Assembly (NCBI GenBank): GCA_026417975.1
Contig: JAOACD010000009.1
Coordinates: 310,001-374,000, forward strand
DNA from: Melioribacter sp.
Lineage (GTDB): Bacteria > Bacteroidota > Ignavibacteria > Ignavibacteriales > Melioribacteraceae
Reading direction: 5' to 3'
DNA length: 64,000 nt
Shown here: one piece after another, positions 45,986 to 54,758 of the stretch
Numbering within the stretch: the stretch's first letter is position 1
Layout: every line of letters starts with the position of its first letter
Translations under genes and position numbers: made by a program
The notes under the pieces: generated by a model
Seen by the model: the letters and a program-made list of their open reading frames with translations, nothing else
What the model was told of the DNA's origin: nothing
The model's database searches: none

Positions 45986-47563
45986 ATGGAGCCGACTAGA
46001 ATATTGATATTTGATACAACATTAAGGGATGGCGAACAATCTCCTGGTGCATCATTAAATGTTCACGAAAAATTAGAGATAGCACATCAGCTTGCAAAGC
46101 TGAATGTAGATGTAATTGAAGCAGGTTTCCCAATTTCTTCACCAGCTCAGTTTGAAGCAGTTAAAAGAATTGCCGAAGAAGTAGACTGTGTTATAGCAGC
46201 TTTAGCTAGAGCAAACGAGAAGGATATTAAAGCAGCTGCTGATGCGCTTTCTCCAGCTCGAAGAAAAAGAATACATACATTTGCAAGCACTTCCGATTAT
46301 CATATATTAGGGAAATTTTCTCATGAAAAATATGGTCGGAATCTTGAGGAAAAAAGAAAAACTATTTTGAAAATGTCTTATGATTCGGTTGCTTATGCAA
46401 AGACTTTTACTGATGATGTAGAATTCTCAGCTGAAGATGCAGGCAGAACAGATATAGGTTATCTTGCAGAAGTTGTAGAAGCAGCAATTGAGGCTGGGGC
46501 TACTACAATCAATATTCCTGATACAACTGGTTATACATTGCCATTTGAATTTGGCAACAAAATTGCAGAATTAAGAAAAAGGGTTAAAAATATAGATAAA
46601 GTTGTTATTAGTGTCCATTGTCATAATGATTTAGGGTTAGCTGTTGCAAATTCTTTGGCTGCAATTCAAAATGGAGCTCGTCAAGTAGAATGCACAATAA
46701 ATGGTATAGGTGAAAGAGCAGGTAATGCTTCTCTTGAAGAAATAGTTATGATTCTAAATGTTAGAAAAGACTTGTTAAATTATTACACAAATATTAACAC
46801 AAGAGAAATTTATAATACAAGTAAAATGGTCTCTGCTTTTACTGGATTACTGGTACAACGCAATAAAGCTATCGTAGGAGAAAATGCCTTTTCGCACGAA
46901 TCTGGGATTCATCAAGATGGAGTACTTAAGAGCCGAGAAACTTATGAAATAATGACACCAGAAAGTGTTGGTATTCCAACAAGTAAAATTGTATTGGGAC
47001 GTCACTCTGGTAGACATGGATTGAAAGTTAGATTGCAGCAATTAGGTTATACAGTTACAGATGAAGAGCTTCAAAAAATTTATGATGCTTTTATAGAATT
47101 AGCAGATAAAAAGAAAGAAGTTTTTGATGATGACCTGAGGATGCTAATGGGCGATGAAATTCAAAAGAAAGATGAAATATATGAATTAGAATACTTGCAT
47201 GTAAATGCTGGAACTAATCTTATTCCAAATGCTGTTGTTAAAATTAAAGTGGGAGATAAAATTCTTGAAGAATCTGCTACAGGAGATGGCCCTGTAGATG
47301 CAGTATTTAATGCTATTGAAAGAGCTCTTTCAATTAAATCCGAACTTGAATCATATCAAGTTAGATCGGTAACAGCAGGAAGAGAAGCAATGGGAGAGGT
47401 GATAGTTCGAATAAGGAGTGGAAGTAAGTCTTTTATGGGACGTGGAATTTCAACTGATATTATTGAGGCTAGTGCAAAAGCATACTTAAATGCTCTAAAT
47501 CAAAAAGAGCAATTTGTTAAACAAGAAGAAGCTAAAGTAGAAAAAATTTCAGAAGTAATATAA
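45986..47563 (+). CDS. leuA: 2-isopropylmalate synthase
   Basis: This 525-residue enzyme condenses acetyl-CoA with 2-ketoisovalerate, the committed step to leucine. The TIM barrel begins IFDTTLRDGEQSPGASLNVHEK, with the metal-binding SVHCHNDLGLAVANSLAAI and the GERAGNASLEE segment. The C-terminal regulatory (LeuA dimer) domain is present from about residue 390, so leucine feedback inhibition is likely. An 88-nt gap separates it from leuB, the widest inside the operon, and contains an AAGAGGTAATT ribosome site. Confidence 0.96.
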   Translation: MEPTRILIFDTTLRDGEQSPGASLNVHEKLEIAHQLAKLNVDVIEAGFPISSPAQFEAVKRIAEEVDCVIAALARANEKDIKAAADALSPARRKRIHTFASTSDYHILGKFSHEKYGRNLEEKRKTILKMSYDSVAYAKTFTDDVEFSAEDAGRTDIGYLAEVVEAAIEAGATTINIPDTTGYTLPFEFGNKIAELRKRVKNIDKVVISVHCHNDLGLAVANSLAAIQNGARQVECTINGIGERAGNASLEEIVMILNVRKDLLNYYTNINTREIYNTSKMVSAFTGLLVQRNKAIVGENAFSHESGIHQDGVLKSRETYEIMTPESVGIPTSKIVLGRHSGRHGLKVRLQQLGYTVTDEELQKIYDAFIELADKKKEVFDDDLRMLMGDEIQKKDEIYELEYLHVNAGTNLIPNAVVKIKVGDKILEESATGDGPVDAVFNAIERALSIKSELESYQVRSVTAGREAMGEVIVRIRSGSKSFMGRGISTDIIEASAKAYLNALNQKEQFVKQEEAKVEKISEVI

Positions 47564-47575
47564 AGGGTGTTATAA

Positions 47576-48871
47576 ATGGGAATGACTATAACAGAAAAAA
47601 TACTTGCAAAGGCATCTGGTAGAAAAAGAGTAGAACCAGGTGAAAATATATGGTTAAATGTTGATGTGTTAATGACTCATGATGTTTGTGGTCCACCAAC
47701 TATAGAGATATGGAAAAGAGAATTTGGAGATAAAGCAAAAATATGGGATAAGAAAAAACTTGTAATTTTCCCTGACCATTATATATTTACTAAAAATCCA
47801 CAAGCAAATAGGAATGTAAATATTCTTAGAGAATTTGCTAAAGAGTATGATTTACCAAATTACTATGATGTTGGTACCGAAAGGTATAAAGGCGTATGTC
47901 ATATTGCATTAGCAGAAGAAGGATATAATTTACCAGGAAAAGTTTTATTTGGCACAGATTCTCATACTTGTACTTCTGGAGCTTTTGGAATGTTTTCTAC
48001 TGGTGTTGGAAATACAGATGCTGCTTTTATACTGGGGACTGGAAAAATTTGGGAAAAAGTACCCGAATCCTTAAAGTTCATTTTTGAAGGCGAACTACCG
48101 CATTACTTAACAGCAAAAGATCTAATCCTTCAGGTGCTTGGCGATATAACTACCGAAGGTGGTACTTATAGAGCATTAGAGTTTGATGGAGAAGCAATAT
48201 ATTCTATGCAAATGGATGAAAGAATGACCTTAACCAATATGGCTATTGAAGCAGGTGCGATGAATGGAATTATCAAAGCTGACGAAATAACAGAAAAGTA
48301 TGTAAGGGAACGAACAAATGAGCCATACGAAATTTTTGAAAGCGATCCAGATGCAAAATACAGGGCAATCTATAAATACAATGTAGAAGAAATTGAACCT
48401 CTTGTTGCTAAACCACATAGCCCTGATAATAGAGATACAGTTAGAAATGTTCAGGGGACAAAACTTACTAAATGCTATATTGGCTCTTGTACAGGTGGTA
48501 AGTTAACAGATTTTGTCAATGCTGCTAAAATTATTTTTGGTAATAAAGTTAAAGTACCAACATTTATCGTTCCTGCAAGCACTTATGTTTATAATCAACT
48601 AGAAGTAGAAACAATAAATGGAGTATCTTTAAAACAAATATTTGAGGATGCAGGATGCGTAATAGCTCCATCTTCATGTGCAGCATGTCTAGGAGGTCCT
48701 GCAGATACTGTAGGAAGAGCTCAAGATGGTGAGGTAGTAATCTCTACAACAAATAGAAATTTCCCTGGAAGAATGGGAAGCAAGAAATCTGAAGTTTATC
48801 TTGCATCACCTTTTACTGTTGCTGCTTCTGCAGTTACTGGCGTAATCACAGATCCTAGAGAATTTTTATAA
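47576..48871 (+). CDS. leuC: 3-isopropylmalate dehydratase large subunit
   Basis: This 431-residue [4Fe-4S] subunit isomerises isopropylmalate with leuD. Cluster cysteines and neighbours appear as GTDSHTCTSGAFGMFSTGVGNTDAA, CYIGSCTGGKLTDF and SSCAACLGGPADTVG. Its shorter length and sequence style match the homoaconitase/archaeal-like branch rather than the 466-residue E. coli form. In this operon it may also dehydrate citramalate for isoleucine synthesis. Confidence 0.95.
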   Translation: MGMTITEKILAKASGRKRVEPGENIWLNVDVLMTHDVCGPPTIEIWKREFGDKAKIWDKKKLVIFPDHYIFTKNPQANRNVNILREFAKEYDLPNYYDVGTERYKGVCHIALAEEGYNLPGKVLFGTDSHTCTSGAFGMFSTGVGNTDAAFILGTGKIWEKVPESLKFIFEGELPHYLTAKDLILQVLGDITTEGGTYRALEFDGEAIYSMQMDERMTLTNMAIEAGAMNGIIKADEITEKYVRERTNEPYEIFESDPDAKYRAIYKYNVEEIEPLVAKPHSPDNRDTVRNVQGTKLTKCYIGSCTGGKLTDFVNAAKIIFGNKVKVPTFIVPASTYVYNQLEVETINGVSLKQIFEDAGCVIAPSSCAACLGGPADTVGRAQDGEVVISTTNRNFPGRMGSKKSEVYLASPFTVAASAVTGVITDPREFL

Positions 48872-48888
48872 AAAAATGGGAATTAATC

Positions 48889-49446
48889 ATGGAAAAAATT
48901 GTAAAAGGAAAAGCATTTGTATTAGGTGATAATATTGACACCGATCAAATAATTCCGGCTGAACATTTAGTATATAGCTTAAGTGATCCTGAAGAATCAA
49001 AAAAGTATGGTCATTTTGCACTCTCTGGTGTACCCCTTAAAAATTCAGGATTGCCAGATGGAGGAATTCCATTTATTGATGGTGATAACTATCAATCGAA
49101 ATATAACATTATTATTGCTGGTTCTAATTTTGGTTGTGGTTCTTCAAGAGAACATGCCCCCTTTGCTCTTCAAATGGCTGGAGTTAAAGTAATAGTTGCA
49201 GAATCTTATGCAAGAATTTTTTATCGCAATTGTGTTGATGGTGGATTTGCAATACCATATGAAACACCTATCAAATTAAATGACAAAATTAAAACTAATG
49301 ATGAACTTGAAATTGATTTAAATAGTAACACTCTAAAAAATTTAACAACAGGTGAAATATATAAATTAAATCCTCTTGGAGATATTTTACCTATTATTGA
49401 AGCAGGAAATATTTTTGAATATGCAAGAATGAATAACATGATTTGA
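48889..49446 (+). CDS. leuD: 3-isopropylmalate dehydratase small subunit
   Basis: This 185-residue swivel-domain subunit pairs with LeuC. Family motifs are VLGDNIDTDQIIPAEHL near the start, AGSNFGCGSSREHAPFALQMAGVKVIVAESYARIFYRNCVDGG in the middle. The form is the shorter, archaeal-like LeuD, matching its LeuC partner 17 nt upstream. It is followed by cimA. Confidence 0.95.
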   Translation: MEKIVKGKAFVLGDNIDTDQIIPAEHLVYSLSDPEESKKYGHFALSGVPLKNSGLPDGGIPFIDGDNYQSKYNIIIAGSNFGCGSSREHAPFALQMAGVKVIVAESYARIFYRNCVDGGFAIPYETPIKLNDKIKTNDELEIDLNSNTLKNLTTGEIYKLNPLGDILPIIEAGNIFEYARMNNMI

Positions 49447-49481
49447 TAAGTCAAATTTAAAAATTAGCAAAGAGGTAAGAA

Positions 49482-51068
49482 ATGTTTATTGAAATATTTG
49501 ATACTACATTAAGAGATGGGACACAGGCCGAAGGCGTAAGCCTTTCAGTGCAGGATAAATTACTGATTGCGAAAAAACTAGATGAATTTGGTATTGATAT
49601 TATTGAGGGTGGTTGGCCTGGTAGCAATCCGAAAGACGAAGAATTTTTTAAACAGGCAAAGAATTTAAATCTAAGCCATGCTAAATTAACATCATTTGGC
49701 TCAACTGCTAGGTCTTTATCAGATATTGAAGGCGATTATAATCTAAATACACTTTTAAAATCAGAAACACCAATTATTACAATCTTTGGTAAAACTTGGC
49801 AATTACATTCTCAAAAAGCATTAGGACTTTCGGATGAAGAAAATGCAGAACTTATTTTCAAGTCTGTAAAATTTCTTAGATCTCATGTTGATAGAGTTAT
49901 ATTTGACGCTGAACATTTTTTTGATGGATATAAGGATAACCCAGAATTTGCAATGAAAATGCTTAAAGCTGCAGTAGAAGGTGGTGCTGATACTTTAGTT
50001 TTATGTGATACAAATGGTGGTTCACTACCAGAAGAAGTTTATAAAATAGTTTCTGAAGTTAAAAAGAATTTTAATTTAACAATTGGAATTCATGCTCATA
50101 ACGATGCTGAACTTGCGGTTGCAAATTCTCTTGCAGCAGTTAATGCTGGTGCTACTCATGTTCATGGAACTATAAATGGAGTGGGAGAACGATGTGGTAA
50201 TGCAAATTTATGCAGTATTATTCCAAATCTTCTTCTAAAATTAAATTATGAAACAAATCAGAAAAAAAATTTACAACAGTTAACATCATTATCAAATTAT
50301 GTATACGAATTAATGAATATTCATCCAAATACAAGAAGTGCTTACACAGGGAAATCAGCATTTGCTCATAAAGGCGGTGTTCATGTTAGTGCTGTAATGA
50401 AAGATAGTAGAATGTATGAACATATCCAACCAGAATTAGTAGGAAATAAGCAAAGAGTTTTAATTTCAGATTTATCTGGTCAAAGTAATATTAAGTATAA
50501 GGCTAAAGAAGTAGGAATTGATATTTCTGACGATAAAGAGTTAAGTAAGAGATTAGTTAATTATATAAAATCACTTGAATATGATGGCTATCAATTTGAC
50601 GGAGCTGAGGCTTCTTTTGAATTATTGTTTAGAACAGAAACTAATGAGTTTTCTCCATTCTTTAGACTTGTTGATGCAAAGGTGAATGTATTTTATGATG
50701 ATGATGGACACACATCATCCGAGGCTGTTTTAAAAATTGAAGTAAATAATGAAATAGAACATACAGCAGCAGATGGTAATGGACCAGTTAATGCACTAGA
50801 CTCTGCACTAAGGAAAGCATTACTTAGATTTTATCCTGAAATTGCTAATATAAAATTAGTTGATTATAAAGTTCGAGTTCTTGATGAAAAAGAAGGAACA
50901 GCTGCAAAAGTAAGAGTAATGATAGAATCAAGTGATGGAGTTGATACATGGGGAACTGTAGGAGTTTCTACAAATATTATCGAAGCAAGTTTTAAAGCAT
51001 TAAGCGATAGCATAAATTATTGTTTGTTTAAGAAGTATAGAAATAAACAAGAAGTTGCGAAATCATAA
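49482..51068 (+). CDS. cimA: (R)-citramalate synthase
   Basis: This 528-residue LeuA-family enzyme has the N-terminal TIM barrel IFDTTLRDGTQAEGVSLSVQDKL, with IIEGGWPGSNPKDEEFF and FGSTAR, a pattern characteristic of citramalate synthase rather than isopropylmalate synthase. It condenses acetyl-CoA with pyruvate, giving 2-ketobutyrate after LeuCD/LeuB steps and so a threonine-independent isoleucine route. A C-terminal LeuA-dimer domain suggests isoleucine feedback. It is the last gene of the operon; a hairpin terminator follows. Confidence 0.92.
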   Translation: MFIEIFDTTLRDGTQAEGVSLSVQDKLLIAKKLDEFGIDIIEGGWPGSNPKDEEFFKQAKNLNLSHAKLTSFGSTARSLSDIEGDYNLNTLLKSETPIITIFGKTWQLHSQKALGLSDEENAELIFKSVKFLRSHVDRVIFDAEHFFDGYKDNPEFAMKMLKAAVEGGADTLVLCDTNGGSLPEEVYKIVSEVKKNFNLTIGIHAHNDAELAVANSLAAVNAGATHVHGTINGVGERCGNANLCSIIPNLLLKLNYETNQKKNLQQLTSLSNYVYELMNIHPNTRSAYTGKSAFAHKGGVHVSAVMKDSRMYEHIQPELVGNKQRVLISDLSGQSNIKYKAKEVGIDISDDKELSKRLVNYIKSLEYDGYQFDGAEASFELLFRTETNEFSPFFRLVDAKVNVFYDDDGHTSSEAVLKIEVNNEIEHTAADGNGPVNALDSALRKALLRFYPEIANIKLVDYKVRVLDEKEGTAAKVRVMIESSDGVDTWGTVGVSTNIIEASFKALSDSINYCLFKKYRNKQEVAKS

Positions 51069-51074
51069 AAGAAT

Positions 51075-51107
51075 GGGATGATAATTTATTTACTATCATC
51101 CCTCTTT
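51075..51107. terminator. Bidirectional terminator ending the ilv-leu-cimA operon, overlapping the proC 3' end
   Basis: GGGATGATA / TATCATCCC is a perfect 9-bp stem with a 10-nt loop, followed by TCTTTT on the plus strand and ATTCTTTTAT on the minus strand. It begins 6 nt after the cimA stop. Its right arm lies within the last codons of the convergent proC gene. Confidence 0.8.
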
Positions 51108-51919
51108 TGAAAACCATTTAAACGTGATAATTCTTTTGACCTTTCTTCTGCTCTTAAAATAGCTTTTGAAAATATTTCTGCGAAGTTGTTTTGTTTTAGT
51201 ACTTCAAATGCTGCCTCAGTAGTGCCACCTTTAGATGCAACTTTTTTAATTAATGTATCTAAATCATTATCAGAATTATTTATCACATGAAATGCACCGT
51301 GCATGGTATGTTTAACAAGCAAACTGGCAAGACTTTCATCAAATCCCATTTTTTTAGCTGTTTCTATCATAGTCTTCACAATATAGTAAAAATAAGCTGG
51401 TCCACTTCCACTTAAAGCTGTAACTCCATCCATCAAATTTTCATCTTCAATCATAAAAGTTCTTCCTGTAGTGCTTAATAAATTTTCAACTGTAGAAAGA
51501 TGATGGATATTAACTTTTTCTGAAGGAATATATACAGTTATTCCCATTCCATATTGTGCAGGCATGTTAGGCATTGCTCTTACAACAATAGGATGATTTA
51601 ATTCTTTACAAAGGACTTCTAATTTTATGCCTGCTAAGATTGAGATTAATAAAGTTTCTTTATTTATTTTTCCTGATATTGGAGTAGCAGCGGCTAAAAA
51701 ATCTTGAGGTTTTACAGATAAAATAATTACATCAGAATTTAATACAGCGTCATTTACTCCAATTGTAACAGTTCCTAAATCAAGTTCATTTAATTTTTTA
51801 GCATGTTCATCGTTTTTAGCTACTAGATATAAATCATTTTTATTTGATTTATGGTAATGGATAAAAGAGCGGGCATAAGTTAAGCCCATATTTCCACAGC
51901 CTATTATAGATATTTTCAT
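51086..51919 (-). CDS. proC: Pyrroline-5-carboxylate reductase
   Basis: This 277-residue NAD(P)H enzyme makes proline from pyrroline-5-carboxylate. The Rossmann motif is ISIIGCGNMGLTYARSF. The family signature in the C-terminal dimer domain is VTALSGSGPAYFYYIVKTMIETAKKMG, followed by KVASKGGTTEAAFEVL. It converges with the ilv-leu operon, and its last codons (QKRDDSK) form part of a shared terminator. It stands alone; the tRNA-secE cluster starts on the other side. Confidence 0.96.
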   Translation of the reverse strand: MKISIIGCGNMGLTYARSFIHYHKSNKNDLYLVAKNDEHAKKLNELDLGTVTIGVNDAVLNSDVIILSVKPQDFLAAATPISGKINKETLLISILAGIKLEVLCKELNHPIVVRAMPNMPAQYGMGITVYIPSEKVNIHHLSTVENLLSTTGRTFMIEDENLMDGVTALSGSGPAYFYYIVKTMIETAKKMGFDESLASLLVKHTMHGAFHVINNSDNDLDTLIKKVASKGGTTEAAFEVLKQNNFAEIFSKAILRAEERSKELSRLNGFQKRDDSK

Positions 51920-52037
51920 TTAATTGCCAATTAATTAAAATATATAGCAAAAAAATAAGAAATTTTGTTAAAAAAAGACTCGTCGAAAAAGTCTAAAGGC
52001 TGAAAAAAATTGCTTTTTAAAAAAAATTATAGCTTTC

Positions 52038-52066
52038 TTGCTTTTTTTATTATATGCTTCTATATT
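52038..52066 (+). promoter_or_regulatory. Candidate promoter for the tRNA-rpmG-secE cluster
   Basis: TTGCTT, 17 nt and TATATT lie 56 nt upstream of tRNA-Tyr. The -10 matches 5 of 6 consensus bases and the -35 matches 4 of 6. The surrounding region between proC and the tRNAs has no ORF. Confidence 0.5.
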
Positions 52067-52121
52067 TAATGCTCGTTTTTAAGTTTACTTGGTGAATTTT
52101 GTCTAAAGCAAACTTTTTTAT

Positions 52122-52205
52122 GGGCGGACGCCGGAGTTGGAGAGCCGGGGCGGACTGTAAATCCGTTGGCGAATGCCTTTGGGGGTTCGAATCCCTCGCC
52201 GCCCA
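52122..52205 (+). tRNA. tRNA-Tyr (anticodon GTA)
   Basis: A type II tRNA with a long variable arm (TGGCGAATGCC). The anticodon arm is GCGGA-CTGTAAA-TCCGT, and the T arm GGGGG-TTCGAAT-CCCTC. The acceptor pairs GGGCGG with CCGCCC, but position 7 is A opposite G66. The usual T8 is C. CCA is not encoded. It leads a Tyr-Thr-Gly-rpmG-Trp series. Confidence 0.92.
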
Positions 52206-52307
52206 CAATTTGATTGATATTTATTAAGTTTTCAAAATTAATTAAATAAGTTCTTTTTTATTGTTCAAATAATTAAAAAAAAGTAATATTTATTAAAATT
52301 TTGTTAA

Positions 52308-52380
<73 letters not shown>

Positions 52381-52393
52381 CATAGGTATAAAA

Positions 52394-52466
52394 GCGGGAG
52401 TAACTCAGTTGGCAGAGTCACAGCCTTCCAAGCTGTTGGTCGCGGGTTCGAGTCCCGTCTCCCGCT
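52394..52466 (+). tRNA. tRNA-Gly (anticodon TCC)
   Basis: A 73-nt cloverleaf with GCGGGAG/CTCCCGC acceptor arm, ACAGC-CTTCCAA-GCTGT anticodon arm and GCGGG-TTCGAGT-CCCGT T arm. The discriminator is T73, as usual for glycine. It follows tRNA-Thr by 13 nt. Confidence 0.96.
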
Positions 52467-52486
52467 CTAATTAAATAGGAATTCAT

Positions 52487-52654
52487 ATGGCTAAATCAAA
52501 AAATGTTCGTCAAATAATTACCCTAGAAAGTACGGCGGGAACTGGATATCGGTATACAACTACAAAAAATAAAAGAAATCATCCTGGACGTGTTGAATAT
52601 AAAAAATACGATCCAATAGTAAGAAAGCACGTAATCTTTAAAGAAACAAAATAA
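52487..52654 (+). CDS. rpmG: 50S ribosomal protein L33
   Basis: This 55-residue protein is too short for the ORF track. It reads [20 protein letters not shown], then [22 protein letters not shown] and ends VIFKETK, the L33 pattern. The four Cys of zinc-binding L33 are absent, so it is the zinc-free (C-) form. It lies between tRNA-Gly and tRNA-Trp, the place where tuf plus rpmG often sit; no tuf is present here. Confidence 0.95.
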   Translation: MAKSKNVRQIITLESTAGTGYRYTTTKNKRNHPGRVEYKKYDPIVRKHVIFKETK

Positions 52655-52655
52655 T

Positions 52656-52728
52656 ACGTCAGTAGCTCAATTGGTAGAGCAGCGGTCTCCAAAACCGCAG
52701 GCTGGGGGTTCAAGTCCCTCCTGACGTG
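52656..52728 (+). tRNA. tRNA-Trp (anticodon CCA)
   Basis: A 73-nt cloverleaf with ACGTCAG/CTGACGT acceptor arm, GCGGT-CTCCAAA-ACCGC anticodon arm and GGGGG-TTCAAGT-CCCTC T arm. The discriminator is G73, the usual tryptophan identity base. It begins one base after the rpmG stop and precedes secE, a widely conserved arrangement. Confidence 0.97.
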
Positions 52729-52749
52729 CGATTAATAATTAAAATAAAC

Positions 52750-52932
52750 ATGAAAGAAAAAATTATAAACTTTGTTAATGATGTAGTTAAAGAGATGAAG
52801 AAGGTTACTTGGCCTTCTAAAGAAGAACTAAAAGAATCAACAACGATTGTTATAGTGGTTTGTTTAATTCTTGCACTGTTTACATATATCATTGATATGA
52901 GTGTTAGTCAAATATTTAAGGGAATTTTTTAA
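52750..52932 (+). CDS. secE: Preprotein translocase subunit SecE
   Basis: ATG 52750 (MKEKIINFVNDVVKEMKKVTWPSKEEL) is the true start; the track's 52726 start overlaps tRNA-Trp. The 60-residue protein has the conserved amphipathic helix with KKVTWPSKEE and one membrane helix (IVIVVCLILALFTYIID). It is part of the SecYEG channel. It heads the secE-nusG-rplKAJL-rpoBC series. Confidence 0.97.
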   Translation: MKEKIINFVNDVVKEMKKVTWPSKEELKESTTIVIVVCLILALFTYIIDMSVSQIFKGIF

Positions 52933-52950
52933 TTGTAGGAAATTTTTTCT

Positions 52951-53499
52951 ATGGCAGATGTTAATAATGGTAAATGGTATGTTGTTCGAACTTTTTCGGG
53001 TCATGAAAACAAAGTTAAAACTTTGATTGAGAATGAACTTAAAGATAATGATGAATTACGAGCAAAAATTTTTGAAGTTTTAGTGCCAACCGAAAAAGTT
53101 CTTGAAATTAAGGATGGGAAAAAGAAAACTAAAAAGAAGAATTTCTTTCCAGGGTATATTTTAATATGCGCTGATTTAGATCTAAAAGTGAAGGATTTTA
53201 TTTTAAATACTCCATCAGTAATGGGCTTTTTAGGAAATCCTAAAAATCCATTACCATTATTGCCAGATGAAGTAAAAAGAATAGTAGGAAGAATTTCTCA
53301 GAGTGATGAAGCAGAGAGAACAGAAACTGTATTTCGAGCTGGTGATTTTGTGAAAATTATTGATGGACCATTTAATAGTTTTACGGGTGTTGTTGAAGAG
53401 GTTAATGAAGAAAAAATGAAAATAAAAGTAATGGTTTCAATTTTTGGAAGAAAGACTCCTGTTGAAATAGATTTTGTACAGGCAGAATTACAGAAATAA
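52951..53499 (+). CDS. nusG: Transcription termination/antitermination factor NusG
   Basis: This 182-residue protein has an NGN domain (KWYVVRTFSGHENKVKTLIENEL, then KKKNFFPGYILI) that binds RNA polymerase, and a C-terminal KOW domain (GDFVKIIDGPFNSFTGVVEEV) that contacts Rho or S10. It follows secE by 18 nt. Length and layout are normal. Confidence 0.97.
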   Translation: MADVNNGKWYVVRTFSGHENKVKTLIENELKDNDELRAKIFEVLVPTEKVLEIKDGKKKTKKKNFFPGYILICADLDLKVKDFILNTPSVMGFLGNPKNPLPLLPDEVKRIVGRISQSDEAERTETVFRAGDFVKIIDGPFNSFTGVVEEVNEEKMKIKVMVSIFGRKTPVEIDFVQAELQK

Positions 53500-53516
53500 A
53501 TTATTAGGATAAAAAT

Positions 53517-53942
53517 ATGGCTAAAAAAGTAGAAGCTTATATCAAACTTCAGATACCAGGTGGACAAGCAAATCCTTCGCCCCCAGTTGGTCCTGCTTTG
53601 GGTCAGAAAGGTGTGAATATTATGGAATTTTGTAAGCAATTTAATGCAAGAACGGCTGATAAGCAGGGACTAATTATACCAGTTATAATTACAGTTTATT
53701 CAGATAAATCTTTTACATTTGTAACTAAAACACCACCTGCAGCAGTTCTATTGAAAAAAGCATTGAAAATTGAAAAGGGTTCTCCTGAGCCAAACAAAAC
53801 AAAAGTTGGGAAAATTACAAAAGAACAGCTAAGAGAAATAGCTCAAATAAAAATGCCTGATCTTAATGCTCATGACATTGAGCATGCGATGAGCATGATA
53901 GCAGGAACGGCTCGTAGTATGGGCATTACTGTTGAGGAATAA
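53517..53942 (+). CDS. rplK: 50S ribosomal protein L11
   Basis: This 141-residue protein shows [37 protein letters not shown], the classic L11 start, and a C-terminal RNA-binding domain ([39 protein letters not shown]). L11 forms the GTPase-associated centre with L10 and L7/L12. It lies between nusG and rplA. Confidence 0.98.
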   Translation: MAKKVEAYIKLQIPGGQANPSPPVGPALGQKGVNIMEFCKQFNARTADKQGLIIPVIITVYSDKSFTFVTKTPPAAVLLKKALKIEKGSPEPNKTKVGKITKEQLREIAQIKMPDLNAHDIEHAMSMIAGTARSMGITVEE

Positions 53943-53961
53943 AAATTAATGGGAATTAAAA

Positions 53962-54663
53962 ATGAAATTATCTAAGAGAGTAAAAGAAATAAGAAAAAAT
54001 GTTGATACAAAAAAAGAGTATACTATAGAAGAAGCTATAAAAACGCTAAAAGAAAATTCTAAGGTAAAATTTGTAGAGTCATTGGATTGTGCTGTTCGTC
54101 TTGGCGTTGACCCTCGTCATGCTGATCAAATGGTAAGAGGAACAGTTACATTACCTCATGGTACTGGTAAGCAAGTACGAGTGCTAGTTTTAGCAAAAGG
54201 TTCTTTGGCAGAAGAAGCACTTAAGGCTGGAGCAGAATATGCTGGTTTTGAAGAATATATTGAGAAAATAAAAAATGGCTGGGCAGATGTAGATGTTATT
54301 ATAGCAACTCCAGATACAATGGTCGAAGTTGGTAAATTAGGACGAATATTAGGTCCAAAAGGGTTAATGCCAAATCCAAAAAGTGGAACAGTTACAAATG
54401 ATGTTGCAAAAGCTGTAAAAGAAGTTAAAGCAGGGAAAATAGAATTTCGAGTCGAAAAAGCTGGTATTGTTCATGTATCACTAGGAAAACTTAACTTTTC
54501 GGTTGAGCAATTGGCAGAAAATACACGTGCGTTTTTACAAACAATAGTTAAGTTAAAACCAGCTACTGCAAAGGGACAATACATAAAAAGCATTTATTTG
54601 ACCTCAACAATGGGTCCCGGCTTAAAAATTACTAAAGACGAAGTAGCATTTGCTACAAAATAA
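53962..54663 (+). CDS. rplA: 50S ribosomal protein L1
   Basis: This 233-residue protein forms the mobile L1 stalk near the E site. Motifs are [35 protein letters not shown] and [20 protein letters not shown]1 is a known translational repressor of its own operon in some bacteria. A terminator-like hairpin lies between it and rplJ. Confidence 0.98.
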   Translation: MKLSKRVKEIRKNVDTKKEYTIEEAIKTLKENSKVKFVESLDCAVRLGVDPRHADQMVRGTVTLPHGTGKQVRVLVLAKGSLAEEALKAGAEYAGFEEYIEKIKNGWADVDVIIATPDTMVEVGKLGRILGPKGLMPNPKSGTVTNDVAKAVKEVKAGKIEFRVEKAGIVHVSLGKLNFSVEQLAENTRAFLQTIVKLKPATAKGQYIKSIYLTSTMGPGLKITKDEVAFATK

Positions 54664-54676
54664 GTTTACGCACTCT

Positions 54677-54709
54677 ACCTGTCTTGAATTTTTTTAGGCA
54701 GGTTTTTTT
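54677..54709 (+). terminator. Terminator or attenuator hairpin between rplA and rplJ
   Basis: ACCTGTCT / AGGCAGGT forms an 8-bp stem (one G-U pair) with an 11-nt loop and runs into TTTTTTAT. It begins 14 nt after the rplA stop. It would reduce read-through from rplKA into rplJL-rpoBC or act as part of an L10-controlled leader. Confidence 0.75.
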
Positions 54710-54758
54710 ATGCTTCTAAGCCCAAACTGAGATGTAAAAAAACTGTAATGGGAGAATA

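Noticed and set aside
53298-53639. 113-residue minus-strand ORF across nusG and rplK
   Set aside because: It is antisense to two conserved genes and their junction; no recognisable family.
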